From assembly GCF_023015985.1 (NCBI RefSeq), contig NZ_JALKAO010000001.1:744001-808000 (forward strand): a stretch of DNA of 64,000 nt, in the 5' to 3' direction. The stretch comes from Marivita sp. S6314 (GTDB lineage: Bacteria; Pseudomonadota; Alphaproteobacteria; Rhodobacterales; Rhodobacteraceae). Both the position numbers and the translations under genes were made by a program. A model generated the notes under the pieces. It was not told the DNA's origin and did no database searches. It worked only from the letters and a program-made list of their open reading frames with translations. Positions 25,784 to 34,057 of this stretch are shown piece after piece. How positions within the stretch are numbered: position 1 is the stretch's first letter; each line of letters starts with the position of its first letter.

Positions 25784-26641
25784 ATGCCCGATGCAACTCA
25801 GAGCTTCCCCCATCTGCCCAGCGCACCGGGCGTCGGCTACAAGGCGCAGCATTTTATCGACATTTTGAACGATCCCGGCCCGGTGGGCTGGTTAGAAATC
25901 CACGCCGAAAACTACATGGGCGATGGTGGTCGGCCCCTCGCGCAGCTGCGCGTTCTGGCAGACCGGTTCCCCATTTCGGTGCACGGCGTTGGCCTGTCGA
26001 TCGGCGGGGAAACCCGCCTTGATCCGGACCATCTTGCGCGATTGAAACATCTGGTCGGCTGGCTCAACCCCGCCAGCTTTTCCGAACATCTGGCCTGGTC
26101 CACCCATGACAGCCACTTCCTGAACGATCTGCTGCCCCTGCCCTATACCGACGCCACGCTCACCCGCGTCGCGGATCACATCGACGAGGTGCAAGAGGTG
26201 CTGGGCCGCAAGATGCTGCTTGAGAACCCGTCCTCCTATCTGGCTTTTGACGAAAGCACCTATTCCGAGACCGATTTCCTGCGTGAACTGGTCCGCCGCA
26301 CCGGCTGTGGCCTGCTTCTGGATGTGAACAACGTGTTCGTGTCGGCCACCAATCTCGACTACTCTCCGCACGGCTATATCGATGCCTATCCGCTTGAAGC
26401 TGTTGGCGAAATCCACCTTGGCGGCCATGATGAGGACCAAGATGATCATGGCGCACCGTTGCTGATCGACAGCCACGGGCGCGAAGTGGTGGACCCGGTC
26501 TGGGCGCTGCTGGACGACACACTTGCCAAATCCGGCCCCAAGCCCGTGCTGGTCGAATGGGACACGGATGTGCCCGACTGGCCCGTGCTGGCCCAAGAAG
26601 CCCGTCGCGCCGATACCGCGCTGACCCGTGTGTTGGCATGA
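25784..26641 (+). CDS. bufB: Bufferin-maturation multinuclear iron oxidase BufB (DUF692/MNIO)
   Basis: A 285-residue TIM-barrel enzyme of the MNIO (DUF692) family, which modifies cysteines in ribosomally made peptides using two or three iron ions. Conserved ligand-bearing segments are visible: [56 protein letters not shown] and VEWDTD. It is expected to act on the BufA1 cysteines in the cytoplasm before export, with BufC as docking partner. The stop overlaps bufC by ATGA. Confidence 0.93.
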   Translation: MPDATQSFPHLPSAPGVGYKAQHFIDILNDPGPVGWLEIHAENYMGDGGRPLAQLRVLADRFPISVHGVGLSIGGETRLDPDHLARLKHLVGWLNPASFSEHLAWSTHDSHFLNDLLPLPYTDATLTRVADHIDEVQEVLGRKMLLENPSSYLAFDESTYSETDFLRELVRRTGCGLLLDVNNVFVSATNLDYSPHGYIDAYPLEAVGEIHLGGHDEDQDDHGAPLLIDSHGREVVDPVWALLDDTLAKSGPKPVLVEWDTDVPDWPVLAQEARRADTALTRVLA

Positions 26642-27369
26642 TCTCGCAAGACAGATTTCACGCGGGGCTTTTGAACCCGGAGGTTGCGATCCCAGAGGGT
26701 CTGAGTGACGGACAAAACCGCCCGGCCGGTCGCCGCTACGGCGTGTACCGCAACAACGTCACCGTGTCCCTGCGCGACGCTTTGGCCGAAGGGTTCCCGT
26801 CAATCGTCAGCCTGATCGGCCGCGAAAACTTTGATCACGTGGCCCGCGCCTATCTGCGGCAATCTCCCCCCACATCGCCGCTGATGATGCATTACGGCGC
26901 TGAATTGCCTGCCTTTATCGGCGGTTTGGAGCAGCTGAAACACCTGCCCTATCTTGCCGATGTGGCCCGCATCGACGTCGCCATGCGCCAGAGCTATCAC
27001 GCGGCTGACAGCACGGGCATTGACCCCACCGCATTGCAGGCGCTGGACGAAGAGACCTTGCTGCAGACCCGGTTCACCTTTGCCCCGTCGATGATCCTGC
27101 TTAGGTCACAATGGCCCGCCGGGTCCATCTGGCACTACACGCTGCGCGGCGGTGACAAGCCCCAGGGTACTGCCGAAGACACGCTGATCCTGCGTGCGGA
27201 ATTTGACCCCGAGCCCGTTGTTCTTGGCGCCGGGGCTGCGGAGGTCCTGATGGCCCTTCAGAACGGGACACCGTTCGGCACCGCATTGGACGCGGCACCT
27301 GAAACCTTCGATCTGGGCACCCTGCTCAGCACGCTTCTTACGCATCATGCGATCATTGACCTTACCTAG
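26638..27369 (+). CDS. bufC: Bufferin-maturation partner BufC (DUF2063)
   Basis: A 243-residue protein of the DUF2063 family. The N-terminal domain contains [23 protein letters not shown] and [22 protein letters not shown], its usual signature. It pairs with MNIO enzymes and is thought to present the precursor peptide. The start is the ATG at 26638, overlapping the bufB stop; an upstream frame to 26557 lies inside bufB. The DoxX gene follows after 12 bases. Confidence 0.92.
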   Translation: MISQDRFHAGLLNPEVAIPEGLSDGQNRPAGRRYGVYRNNVTVSLRDALAEGFPSIVSLIGRENFDHVARAYLRQSPPTSPLMMHYGAELPAFIGGLEQLKHLPYLADVARIDVAMRQSYHAADSTGIDPTALQALDEETLLQTRFTFAPSMILLRSQWPAGSIWHYTLRGGDKPQGTAEDTLILRAEFDPEPVVLGAGAAEVLMALQNGTPFGTALDAAPETFDLGTLLSTLLTHHAIIDLT

Positions 27370-27381
27370 AAAGCCACACCC

Positions 27382-27954
27382 ATGGACCGCCTGACCTCCC
27401 TGCACACCGCCATCTTCTCTGCCATCGAACGGTCGCTGGACGGGGTTGTCCCGCTACTGGCCCGGTTTGTTTTCGCCGCGACGCTGCTGGGCTATTTCTG
27501 GGCCTCGGCCATGACCAAGCTGGGTGACGGGATCCTTGGGATCTTCGTCCCCTCCACAGGGGCCTATGCGCAGATTTTCCCCAAGCAGATGGAGGCCGTT
27601 GTTTATGATGTGTCCCAGCTTGGCATCTTTCACTGGCTGGTGGTTGTCGCAGGCACGTGGGCGGAATTCATCCTTCCCCTGCTGATTGTAATCGGTCTGT
27701 TCACGCGGCTGGCCGCGCTTGGCATGATCGGGTTTGTGGTCGTGCAAAGCCTGACCGACCTTTACGGCCATGGCGGCATCGCTCATGCGGAAACGCTGGG
27801 GGCGTGGTTTGATCGCGTGCCGGACAGCGTAATCCTGGATCAGCGTGCGTTCTGGATGCTGATCTTCGTGACGCTGGTGATCAAGGGCGCCGGGGCGCTG
27901 TCGCTGGACCGCATCCTGTCGCGGCAGATCCTGGGTGACACCGCAAACGCCTGA
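27382..27954 (+). CDS. DoxX-family membrane protein of the bufferin operon
   Basis: A 190-residue inner-membrane protein with four predicted helices. PLLARFVFAATLLGYFWASAMTKL and AEFILPLLIVIGLFTRLAALGMI match the DoxX family. A DoxX protein commonly ends bufferin operons and is presumed to act in redox or export; its exact role is not known to me. Twelve bases separate it from bufC, supporting one transcript bufA1-B-C-doxX. Confidence 0.88.
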   Translation: MDRLTSLHTAIFSAIERSLDGVVPLLARFVFAATLLGYFWASAMTKLGDGILGIFVPSTGAYAQIFPKQMEAVVYDVSQLGIFHWLVVVAGTWAEFILPLLIVIGLFTRLAALGMIGFVVVQSLTDLYGHGGIAHAETLGAWFDRVPDSVILDQRAFWMLIFVTLVIKGAGALSLDRILSRQILGDTANA

Positions 27955-28014
27955 CCCCTTGCACCCTGCGCCGGGACGGTTATCTCCAAGCGCAGGGCAA
28001 CAGGGGAACCGGCC

Positions 28015-28761
28015 ATGTCAGATCGCACCATCCTCAAGATCAGCGGACCAGATGCGCGGGATTTCCTGCAAGGGCTGGTGACAAACGATGTCGTAAAACT
28101 CGACCAAGGGTTGGTTTACGCGGCGATGCTGACCCCACAGGGAAAATACCGGGCTGATTTTTTCATGGTGCCCGACGGCGACGCGGTTCTTCTGGATATC
28201 GCCAGCGCGCTGGCCCCCGGCATCAAACAGGCGCTGACGATGTATAAACTGCGCTCTGCAGTGGAGATTGAAGAGACCGACCGGCATGTCACACGCGGTC
28301 TGGGCACGCCCCCTGCTGGCGCGTTCGCCGATCCCCGTGATCCGGCGATGGGCTGGCGCGGTTATGATGGTCAGCCGGGGGATGCAGATGTCGATTGGAG
28401 CGCGGTGCGCGTGGCCGCTGGTGTGCCGGAAAGCGGTGTGGAACTGACGCCGGAGTCCTACATTCTTGAAATGGGGTTCGAACGTCTGAACGGGGTCGAT
28501 TTCAAGAAGGGCTGCTTTGTCGGCCAAGAGGTTGTCGCGCGGATGAAGCACAAGACTGTGCTGCGCAAAGGTCTGGCACAGGTCGATGTCGAGGGCACCG
28601 CCCCCGTGGGGACAGAGATCACGGTCGGCGACAAACCGGCCGGGACGCTGTTCACCCAAGCCGATGGCAAGGGTCTGGCCTATCTGCGGTTCGATCGGGC
28701 CGGGGATGAGATGCAGGCCGGCACAGCGCGTGTCACATGGGACGCGCCCACAGCCGAGTGA
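28015..28761 (+). CDS. ygfZ: Folate-binding YgfZ protein (iron-sulfur cluster repair)
   Basis: A 248-residue GcvT-fold protein. The YgfZ signature KGCFVGQE is at 165-172, with the conserved Cys. The N-terminal segment GPDARDFLQGLVTNDV is typical. The family uses folate to help assemble or repair certain Fe-S clusters, including those of MiaB. It stands alone, following the bufferin operon by 60 bases. Confidence 0.93.
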   Translation: MSDRTILKISGPDARDFLQGLVTNDVVKLDQGLVYAAMLTPQGKYRADFFMVPDGDAVLLDIASALAPGIKQALTMYKLRSAVEIEETDRHVTRGLGTPPAGAFADPRDPAMGWRGYDGQPGDADVDWSAVRVAAGVPESGVELTPESYILEMGFERLNGVDFKKGCFVGQEVVARMKHKTVLRKGLAQVDVEGTAPVGTEITVGDKPAGTLFTQADGKGLAYLRFDRAGDEMQAGTARVTWDAPTAE

Positions 28762-28861
28762 GGCGCTGCCGGGACAGGGCCGGTACGCCGTTTTGGTGAT
28801 CCTGTGCCGCGGTTCTGGCCGAAGCGTTTATGTTCCAGAGAAGAAGCGGCGCCGCCCCGTT

Positions 28862-28985
28862 TCGGTGACTGTTCTCTCATATATCCCCGGTTCAACGGGC
28901 GACCTGTACCTGGGGGTGACCCAAGCCTGTACGGAGACCGGTCTCTCATGGTCAGCCTTCCGGCAGATGAGAGAAGCATCATCAT
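28862..28985 (+). ncRNA. Structured RNA candidate, 6S-like
   Basis: Within a 426-base gene-free stretch there is a long-range closed structure. TTCTCTCAT (28872-28880) pairs with ATGAGAGAA (28967-28975). Inside it GGC-GACC (28898-28904) pairs with GGTC-A-GCC (28950-28957), and GAGACCGGTCTC (28934-28945) is a perfect apical palindrome. The segments GGTTCAACGGGC and CAGCCTTCCGGCAGATGAGAGA recall the 5' and 3' closing regions of 6S RNA. It is shorter than the E. coli RNA, and no clear promoter or terminator was seen. The strand is chosen from that resemblance only. Confidence 0.4.
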
Positions 28986-29083
28986 AAGTCGCGGCATGGG
29001 AGTGACCCTTCCCGCTCAAAGCGCTTTGTGGGCGGGGGTATGCCGCGTGTCGTGTTAACAAGGCGCAAATGCAGCGCGCGGTG

Positions 29084-29171
29084 CCAAGACCTTTCGAAAG
29101 GTCTTGGCCGAGCCTTTGAAGGCTCGGGGGATGCGCTTTCGAAAGCGCATTAAGCCCGTTCGAACGGGCTT
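29084..29171. repeat. Four tandem hairpins with TTCGAA-type centres downstream of efp
   Basis: Four back-to-back palindromes. A 24-base perfect one (29084-29107) has arms CCAAGACCT. A 20-base near-perfect one (29108-29127) has arms CCGAGCC. A 20-base perfect one (29131-29150) has arms ATGCGCT, and another (29152-29171) has arms AAGCCCG. Three are centred on TTCGAA and one on TTTGAA. The array begins 17 bases past the efp stop on efp's strand and has no T-run. Confidence 0.9.
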
Positions 29172-29187
29172 GGCCCGGACTTTGACG

Positions 29188-29751
29188 TCAGGCGCGTTCG
29201 GAATATTCCATGGTTTCGGTGTTCACCACGATCATCTCGTCCTGGCCCACGAAGGGCGGCACCATGACCTTGACGCCATTGTCGAGGATCGCGGGTTTGA
29301 AGCTGTTGGCGGCTGTCTGGCCTTTGACGACCGGCTCGGTCTCGGTCACCTGGCACGTCACCTTTTGCGGCAACGTCGCGTTCAGGGCTTCGCTTTCATA
29401 AAATTCGACAACGATGGTCATACCGTCCTGCAGGAACGGGCGGCGTTCGCCAAGGATGTCGGCGGGCAGTTCGACCTGATCGTAGGTTTCCGTGTCCATG
29501 AACACCAACATGCCGTCGGATTCGTAAAGGAATTGCATGTCCTTTTGCTCAAGGCGCACACGTTCGACCTTGTCGGCTGAGCGGAAGCGTTCGTTGAGCT
29601 TGGACCCGTTGCGCAGGTTCTTCATTTCGACCTGTGCAAACGCCCCGCCCTTCCCGGGTTTGACGTGGTCAACTTTCACTGCGGCCCAAAGGCCGTCATT
29701 GTGTTCCAGCACGTTGCCGGGGCGAATCTCGTTTCCGTTGATTTTGGGCAT
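29188..29751 (-). CDS. efp: Translation elongation factor P
   Basis: A 187-residue three-domain EF-P that relieves ribosome stalling at polyproline. The modified lysine is K34 in [10 protein letters not shown], with the loop intact; the family tail domain ends with the [11 protein letters not shown] segment. Start: ATG at 29751 gives the canonical [13 protein letters not shown] opening; a longer frame to 30258 runs into the divergent gene's region. No genM/epmA-like modifier is in the window. Confidence 0.96.
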   Translation of the reverse strand: MPKINGNEIRPGNVLEHNDGLWAAVKVDHVKPGKGGAFAQVEMKNLRNGSKLNERFRSADKVERVRLEQKDMQFLYESDGMLVFMDTETYDQVELPADILGERRPFLQDGMTIVVEFYESEALNATLPQKVTCQVTETEPVVKGQTAANSFKPAILDNGVKVMVPPFVGQDEMIVVNTETMEYSERA

Positions 29752-29835
29752 GGCAAAACTTTGACAAAAGGTTGATCGAACTTTGGAGGCCCCTATATCT
29801 GGGTGACGTGAGGCTGTCCAGCCGACCAGATATCG

Positions 29836-29881
29836 TATGCACCTGCAGCAAGCTATGCAGAATTCGCATAAAAGGTATGCA
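29836..29881. promoter_or_regulatory. Cluster of TATGCA motifs between efp and its divergent neighbour
   Basis: TATGCA occurs at 29836, 29854 and 29876 on the plus strand. The middle copy forms an inverted pair, TATGCAGAATTCGCATA (29854-29870). The cluster lies in the 214-base divergent promoter region. TTGCAT at 29882-29877 on the minus strand, with TGCATA 17 bases further, could be the efp promoter itself. The same TATGCAGAATTC string also occurs at 2910. Confidence 0.4.
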
Positions 29882-29965
29882 AATCTAGGGTATCCGAATC
29901 GTCTGGAATGCGTCATAACGGGCCTCACGCCGAAAAAGACAAGACCAATAATCACAGGACGGATC

Positions 29966-30289
29966 ATGAAGGATTTCGTTGACGGTACCGCTTTCAACGC
30001 GGAGCAAGGTAATCGCGCACGCAAGCTTTTTGCTGCTGTGGTCCTGGCCGCATTGGACGATGCGATTGCAGACGACAAGAAATACGGAAACGGGCCAGAG
30101 CAGATTGCACGCTGGGCGCGCTCGCGTGATGGACGCGAAGTGCTGAGCTGTGCCGGTATCGACCCCAATGAGCGGGTTGTGTCGGGCTTGATGGAATTCG
30201 TGGGTAAAGGTGTTCGCACCTCCGTTGCGCTGTCGCGCGAGGAAAGCGAGCGCCGCAATGCAGCTGCCCAACAGGCAGAAGCCGCGTAA
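29966..30289 (+). CDS. DUF6280-type conserved Rhodobacterales protein
   Basis: A 107-residue, helical, soluble protein. The sequence [20 protein letters not shown] and the block [19 protein letters not shown] appear strongly conserved in Rhodobacterales and match what I recall as DUF6280. Function is unknown. Start: ATG at 29966; the frame opens at 29837 but the extension covers the regulatory cluster. It ends at a bidirectional terminator. Confidence 0.8.
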   Translation: MKDFVDGTAFNAEQGNRARKLFAAVVLAALDDAIADDKKYGNGPEQIARWARSRDGREVLSCAGIDPNERVVSGLMEFVGKGVRTSVALSREESERRNAAAQQAEAA

Positions 30290-30306
30290 CATCCTGTTCT
30301 TCAAAC

Positions 30307-30339
30307 AAAAAAGCGCGCCCATTCAAGGCGCGCTTTTTT
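30307..30339. terminator. Bidirectional rho-independent terminator
   Basis: AAGCGCGCC (30311-30319) pairs with GGCGCGCTT (30327-30335), with A6 on the left and T6 on the right. It serves the plus-strand DUF6280 gene and can also serve the convergent PopZ-like gene. Confidence 0.9.
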
Positions 30340-30383
30340 GTGTCTACCGGTTGAGATCCGCCAGATTGGCGGGGATCGGACCG

Positions 30384-31550
30384 CTATTCCAATTCTTGCG
30401 AAATCAACATGCGATGGATTTCGCGGCGCACCAGCTTGCGCACGTTGCGCGTGATGCGTTCCCCCAACGCACCCTGCAATTCCTGTCGCACAATATCGCC
30501 GACCAACGCGCGCAGCTCGTCTTCATCAATCTGAAACGCCGCGCTTTGGGATGGGTCCGTCAGCGCGTCGGGTTGGTTTTCGGACATGTCGTCCTGTGGG
30601 TCATCGGCCAGAAATGGCGCATCGCCCTGATCTGCGGGCTGCGCCGGGTCTGACGACATATCTGCGTCAGAAGCTGACGCCACGTCACGCGGATCCATAT
30701 GTGCTGCAGGTGCAGCATGATCCGCCTCGGGAAGCCACGCGACCGGATCAGGAGTGACCGTTTCTGCGGCCTCAATCGGGGCATCGCGTTCTTCCTCGAA
30801 CTCCCCGGTATCCCGCGCAACCAGCCGTCCAAGTGCGGCAACCTTGTCTTCGAGCGTTTGTGGAGGCTGTTCAGGTTCGGCACTGGCAAAGACCTCTGCG
30901 CTGTCTTCTTCTGCGAGGGCCTCATCAGTGGCGGTCATGTCCGTGTCTTCGCCCGCTATCTCAGGATCTGGCTCAGGCTCGGACGGATCCTCCGGAAGTT
31001 CCAGCGCGTCCCAATCAATGTCGTCATCGGAATCGTGGAACGACGCGATCTCCTCATCCGCGTCCCCCTCAGCATCCTCATCGGACTCCGGTTGCCCCAC
31101 TGCCAAGGCCGCCGCCACTTCCTGTTCAATCATGCGGCCCAGTTCAACGCGGTCATGCATCTCTGATACCGGCTCTTCAGCCGTGTCCAATGATGTGTCT
31201 TCCGGCGTTTCCTCTGCATGCTGCGCCTCGAATACGTCGATATCCGGAAACGCGCCCTCGACGTCGCCATATTCGGCCAGCCGTGCATCTCCGGGAATGT
31301 CGTCAATGGGCCGTTCCGCAACCGGCTTGGGCGCTGGCGCAGCCTCATCAATGCGGTTGGAGAGAACAACAGGTTCGGCTGGTTCGGCTGGTTTGGGTGG
31401 TTCCTTCACACGCTGTGCCGGCGTCAGCACAAGACGCTCAGGCTCTGCCGGTTTGCGCACAGCAGGCGCTGTCCGCGATTCCTCGGCCACGAGTTTGCGG
31501 ATTGACGACAGAACGTCCTCAATTTCCACGTTTGTCACGGGATCAGACAT
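30384..31550 (-). CDS. PopZ-like acidic polar-organizing protein
   Basis: A 388-residue protein with a PopZ layout. A short N-terminal helix, IEDVLSSIRKLVAEE (9-23), resembles the PopZ client-binding helix. A long acidic, proline- and glutamate-rich disordered middle spans about 25-340. A helical C-terminal block, DELRALVGDIVRQELQ and IRNVRKLVRREIHRML-like, lies at about 345-385. PopZ forms a polar matrix that anchors the chromosome origin in alphaproteobacteria. It follows tolC and pcm on the same strand, an order also found beside popZ in Caulobacter as I recall. It is much longer than Caulobacter PopZ (about 177 residues), so homology is likely but not proven. Confidence 0.65.
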   Translation of the reverse strand: MSDPVTNVEIEDVLSSIRKLVAEESRTAPAVRKPAEPERLVLTPAQRVKEPPKPAEPAEPVVLSNRIDEAAPAPKPVAERPIDDIPGDARLAEYGDVEGAFPDIDVFEAQHAEETPEDTSLDTAEEPVSEMHDRVELGRMIEQEVAAALAVGQPESDEDAEGDADEEIASFHDSDDDIDWDALELPEDPSEPEPDPEIAGEDTDMTATDEALAEEDSAEVFASAEPEQPPQTLEDKVAALGRLVARDTGEFEEERDAPIEAAETVTPDPVAWLPEADHAAPAAHMDPRDVASASDADMSSDPAQPADQGDAPFLADDPQDDMSENQPDALTDPSQSAAFQIDEDELRALVGDIVRQELQGALGERITRNVRKLVRREIHRMLISQELE

Positions 31551-31619
31551 GGTTCACCACTGCTACCTCTGCGCAAAGGTAACGCGACAAACCGAGTCAC
31601 ACAACAGATGCGGAAAAAC

Positions 31620-33029
31620 TTAGTTTTTTCCTAGTGACTTCAGAACACGATCAAGCTGCTGGCCTTGCTTGCTTTTCTGCGCGGGCGAGTCCTTGACCAG
31701 GTTGTAATAGCTCACCGGGTCATATTGCTGAACGTTAAGCCGCAGATCGGTCGCTGTCAGACGCCCCAAGGTAGACAAAACGCGGTACGCGGCGATGTTC
31801 TCGTCGACCTGCGCGGAAATCCGGGCAGATCGCGCATTCAGCAATTCCTGCTCGGCGTTCAGAACGTCAAGCGTGGTGCGCGCGCCAAGGGCGGCCTCTT
31901 CGCGCACGCCGCGGAACGCAACCGTGGCCGCACGAACCTGACGCTCGCTTGATTCGAGGCTGGCGCGCGCGATGCGCAATTGTGCGTAGGCGTTGCCCAC
32001 GGCCTGCGCGGTCTGGTCGATCACCTGGTGCAACTGGCCCCGCGACGCATCCCGGTTGGCCATCGACTGGCGCACGATCGAACTGAGCCGCCCGCCCTGG
32101 TAGATCGGCCCGCCCGCTTCGACCCCGATGGAGCCACCCCGCGTGAAGCTGTCGCTGTTGGTGCTTTCCGTCACCGTCAAGCGCCCGGCCAGACGCACGG
32201 TCGGTTTCATGGCCGCCTGCGCCCGCAGAATGCTCAGTTCGGCCGCAGCCACCTGATGTTGCACCGACAAGACCTGAGGATGTTCGCGCACGGCAATCGC
32301 CTTGCCCGCGTCCACCGATCCCGGCAGGTTCGGCAGGCTGCGCGGGGGCTGCAAATTGCCGGGCAGACGCCCCACAATGGCAAGATACTGTTCGCGGGCG
32401 ACAGTCAGCGCGCCTTCGGCCGCGGCAAGCTGGCTGCGGGCGGCGGCAAGACGGGCTTCGGCCAGGGACGTATCCGTCCGGGTCACTTCACCGACTTCGA
32501 ACCGTTCCCGCGCGGCGCGCAGTTCCTGCGTGATCAGGCGCACGTTGTTCTGGCGCAAGGCGACATTCTCGGTTGCGCGACGCACTTCCATGAACGCTTC
32601 GACCGCGGATAACAGCACCTGCTGCTCAATGCTGATCAATTGCTGCCGTGTGCCAAGCACGGCCTCTTTCGTGGTTTCGATCGCAAGCTGGTTCTGACCG
32701 TTGTCAAAAAGCGTCAGCTCGGCAATCAGGCTGGCCGACACCGTGTTGGACACCGTGTCCACGATGGTGCCGCTGGTGGATCCACTGCGGGTGGTTCCGA
32801 ACTGACGCGTCGCGTCGGCAGACCACGAAATCACGGGCCGCAGCGTCGACACCGCCTGCGCCACGTCTTCGTCTGCAGCCCGCAGGACCGCACGGTTCTG
32901 CTCAAGCAACCCGCTGGAGTTGTAGGCACCGATCATCGCATCCGCCAGCGTCTCGGCCTTGGCGACACCTGCTGCCAGTCCGACGCCAATCGCAAGCGCC
33001 AATGCGGTCGCTCTCATCCGTTTTGCCAT
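31620..33029 (-). CDS. tolC: TolC-family outer-membrane efflux protein
   Basis: A 469-residue outer-membrane channel protein. A signal peptide (1-25, ending GVAKA-E) precedes two OEP repeats: VEAFMEVRRATENVALRQNN and RERFEVGEVTRTDTSLAEARLA in the first, AVGNAYAQLRIARASLES and GVREEAALGARTTLDVLNAEQELLNAR in the second. It forms the exit duct of type I secretion and tripartite pumps. The start is ATG at 33029; the longer frame overlaps pcm. It lies between pcm and the PopZ-like gene in the same direction. Confidence 0.93.
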   Translation of the reverse strand: MAKRMRATALALAIGVGLAAGVAKAETLADAMIGAYNSSGLLEQNRAVLRAADEDVAQAVSTLRPVISWSADATRQFGTTRSGSTSGTIVDTVSNTVSASLIAELTLFDNGQNQLAIETTKEAVLGTRQQLISIEQQVLLSAVEAFMEVRRATENVALRQNNVRLITQELRAARERFEVGEVTRTDTSLAEARLAAARSQLAAAEGALTVAREQYLAIVGRLPGNLQPPRSLPNLPGSVDAGKAIAVREHPQVLSVQHQVAAAELSILRAQAAMKPTVRLAGRLTVTESTNSDSFTRGGSIGVEAGGPIYQGGRLSSIVRQSMANRDASRGQLHQVIDQTAQAVGNAYAQLRIARASLESSERQVRAATVAFRGVREEAALGARTTLDVLNAEQELLNARSARISAQVDENIAAYRVLSTLGRLTATDLRLNVQQYDPVSYYNLVKDSPAQKSKQGQQLDRVLKSLGKN

Positions 33030-33081
33030 GTCTGCGTCCCCCAAGACCCGTGACGTAAATACCGTTGTGTGGCGCCGCAGA

Positions 33082-33735
33082 TTACAGAGCAAATGCCGCC
33101 TGTTTCGCGAAGCCCGGCACAACCGGCGCAGACGCGTTGAACGCATACCGCCAGGAAATGTCACCATCGATTTTATAGCCGATTCGCACAACACCTAGTG
33201 CGTCTTCCATAAAGACACACCCGATACGCCCCCCTTCTTTGAGTTGGGCCAGAATATTTGCAGGCACTTCGGCAACGCCGCCCTGCACCAGGATGACGTC
33301 ATAGGGGCCATGATCCGGCGCGCCCTCGGTCAGGGGTCCGGCATGCACAACCACGTTGTCGGCATTCTGTTCCATCAGGATGGTCTGCGCCTCAGCGGCC
33401 AGCGCCGCGTCTTCCTCGACCGCGATCACCGCTTCCGCCATCCGCGCCACAACCGCTGACGAATAGCCATAGCCCGCGCCGATATCCAGCACCAGCTCAT
33501 CGCCTTCGATGTTCAGCGCATCAAGAAGCTTTGCAAATGTCCGCGGTTCGAGAATCACGCGGTTCTCCGCAATCTCGATATTGTCGCTGACATAGGCCGC
33601 TTCGATCTGTTCGGTCGGGACAAACAGTTCACGCGGAACCGTCAGCATGGCCTCAATGATCGGAAACTTGGTCACATCAGACGGACGCACCTGGGTGTCG
33701 ACCATCATCGTCCGGCGGGCAGCAAAGTCGCTCAT
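33082..33735 (-). CDS. pcm: Protein-L-isoaspartate O-methyltransferase family protein
   Basis: A 217-residue SAM-dependent methyltransferase. Motif I VLDIGAGYGYSSA (about 82-94), the N-terminal VRPSDVTKFPIIEAML and PRELFVP segments, and post-motif VIAVEEDAALA match the PCMT family. Alphaproteobacterial members next to tolC often lack repair activity data, so the isoaspartate role is by family. First gene of pcm-tolC-popZ-like. Confidence 0.88.
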   Translation of the reverse strand: MSDFAARRTMMVDTQVRPSDVTKFPIIEAMLTVPRELFVPTEQIEAAYVSDNIEIAENRVILEPRTFAKLLDALNIEGDELVLDIGAGYGYSSAVVARMAEAVIAVEEDAALAAEAQTILMEQNADNVVVHAGPLTEGAPDHGPYDVILVQGGVAEVPANILAQLKEGGRIGCVFMEDALGVVRIGYKIDGDISWRYAFNASAPVVPGFAKQAAFAL

Positions 33736-33897
33736 GTCCTAAACTCATTCGTTCAGTTGTCTGCTGGACTTCTGCCATAGCTGGCCGCGTACAGCAATGC
33801 GCAGAACGCGCGAAATACTGCCACATGACGCGCGCAGGCAAGTTCATGATAACCGCTTGACGCGCCGCCCGCGACATCCTAAGCAGCACGCCACTCT

Positions 33898-33971
33898 GGC
33901 GAGTTGGCGGAGTGGTGACGCAGCGGATTGCAAATCCGTGTACACCGGTTCGATTCCGGTACTCGCCTCCA
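33898..33971 (+). tRNA. tRNA-Cys (GCA)
   Basis: A complete 74-base cloverleaf with encoded CCA. Acceptor arms GGCGAGT and ACTCGCC pair. The D stem is GCG/CGC. The anticodon loop TTGCAAA gives GCA at 33930-33932, and the T arm is ACCGG-TTCGATT-CCGGT. Its last 47 bases are duplicated at 44734-44780: the gene is the insertion site of the mobile element and was restored to full length by it. Confidence 0.97.
33925..33971 (+). repeat. attL: 47-bp direct repeat within tRNA-Cys
   Basis: The left copy, from the anticodon stem (GGATTGCAAATCC) through the CCA end, is identical base for base to 44734-44780. The preceding bases differ (C versus T), which sets the left limit of identity. Confidence 0.95.
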
Positions 33972-34057
33972 ATAAAATCAATGGGTTATGAATATTTCTG
34001 CTCATTGGGTATCACCTCTGGTATCAGTTTCACGTTCTGTGCCTGTTCTGTTCGGGT

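Noticed and set aside
28804-29058. Small plus-strand frame downstream of ygfZ
   Set aside because: It has no ribosome-binding site and no family. The region is better explained by a structured RNA.
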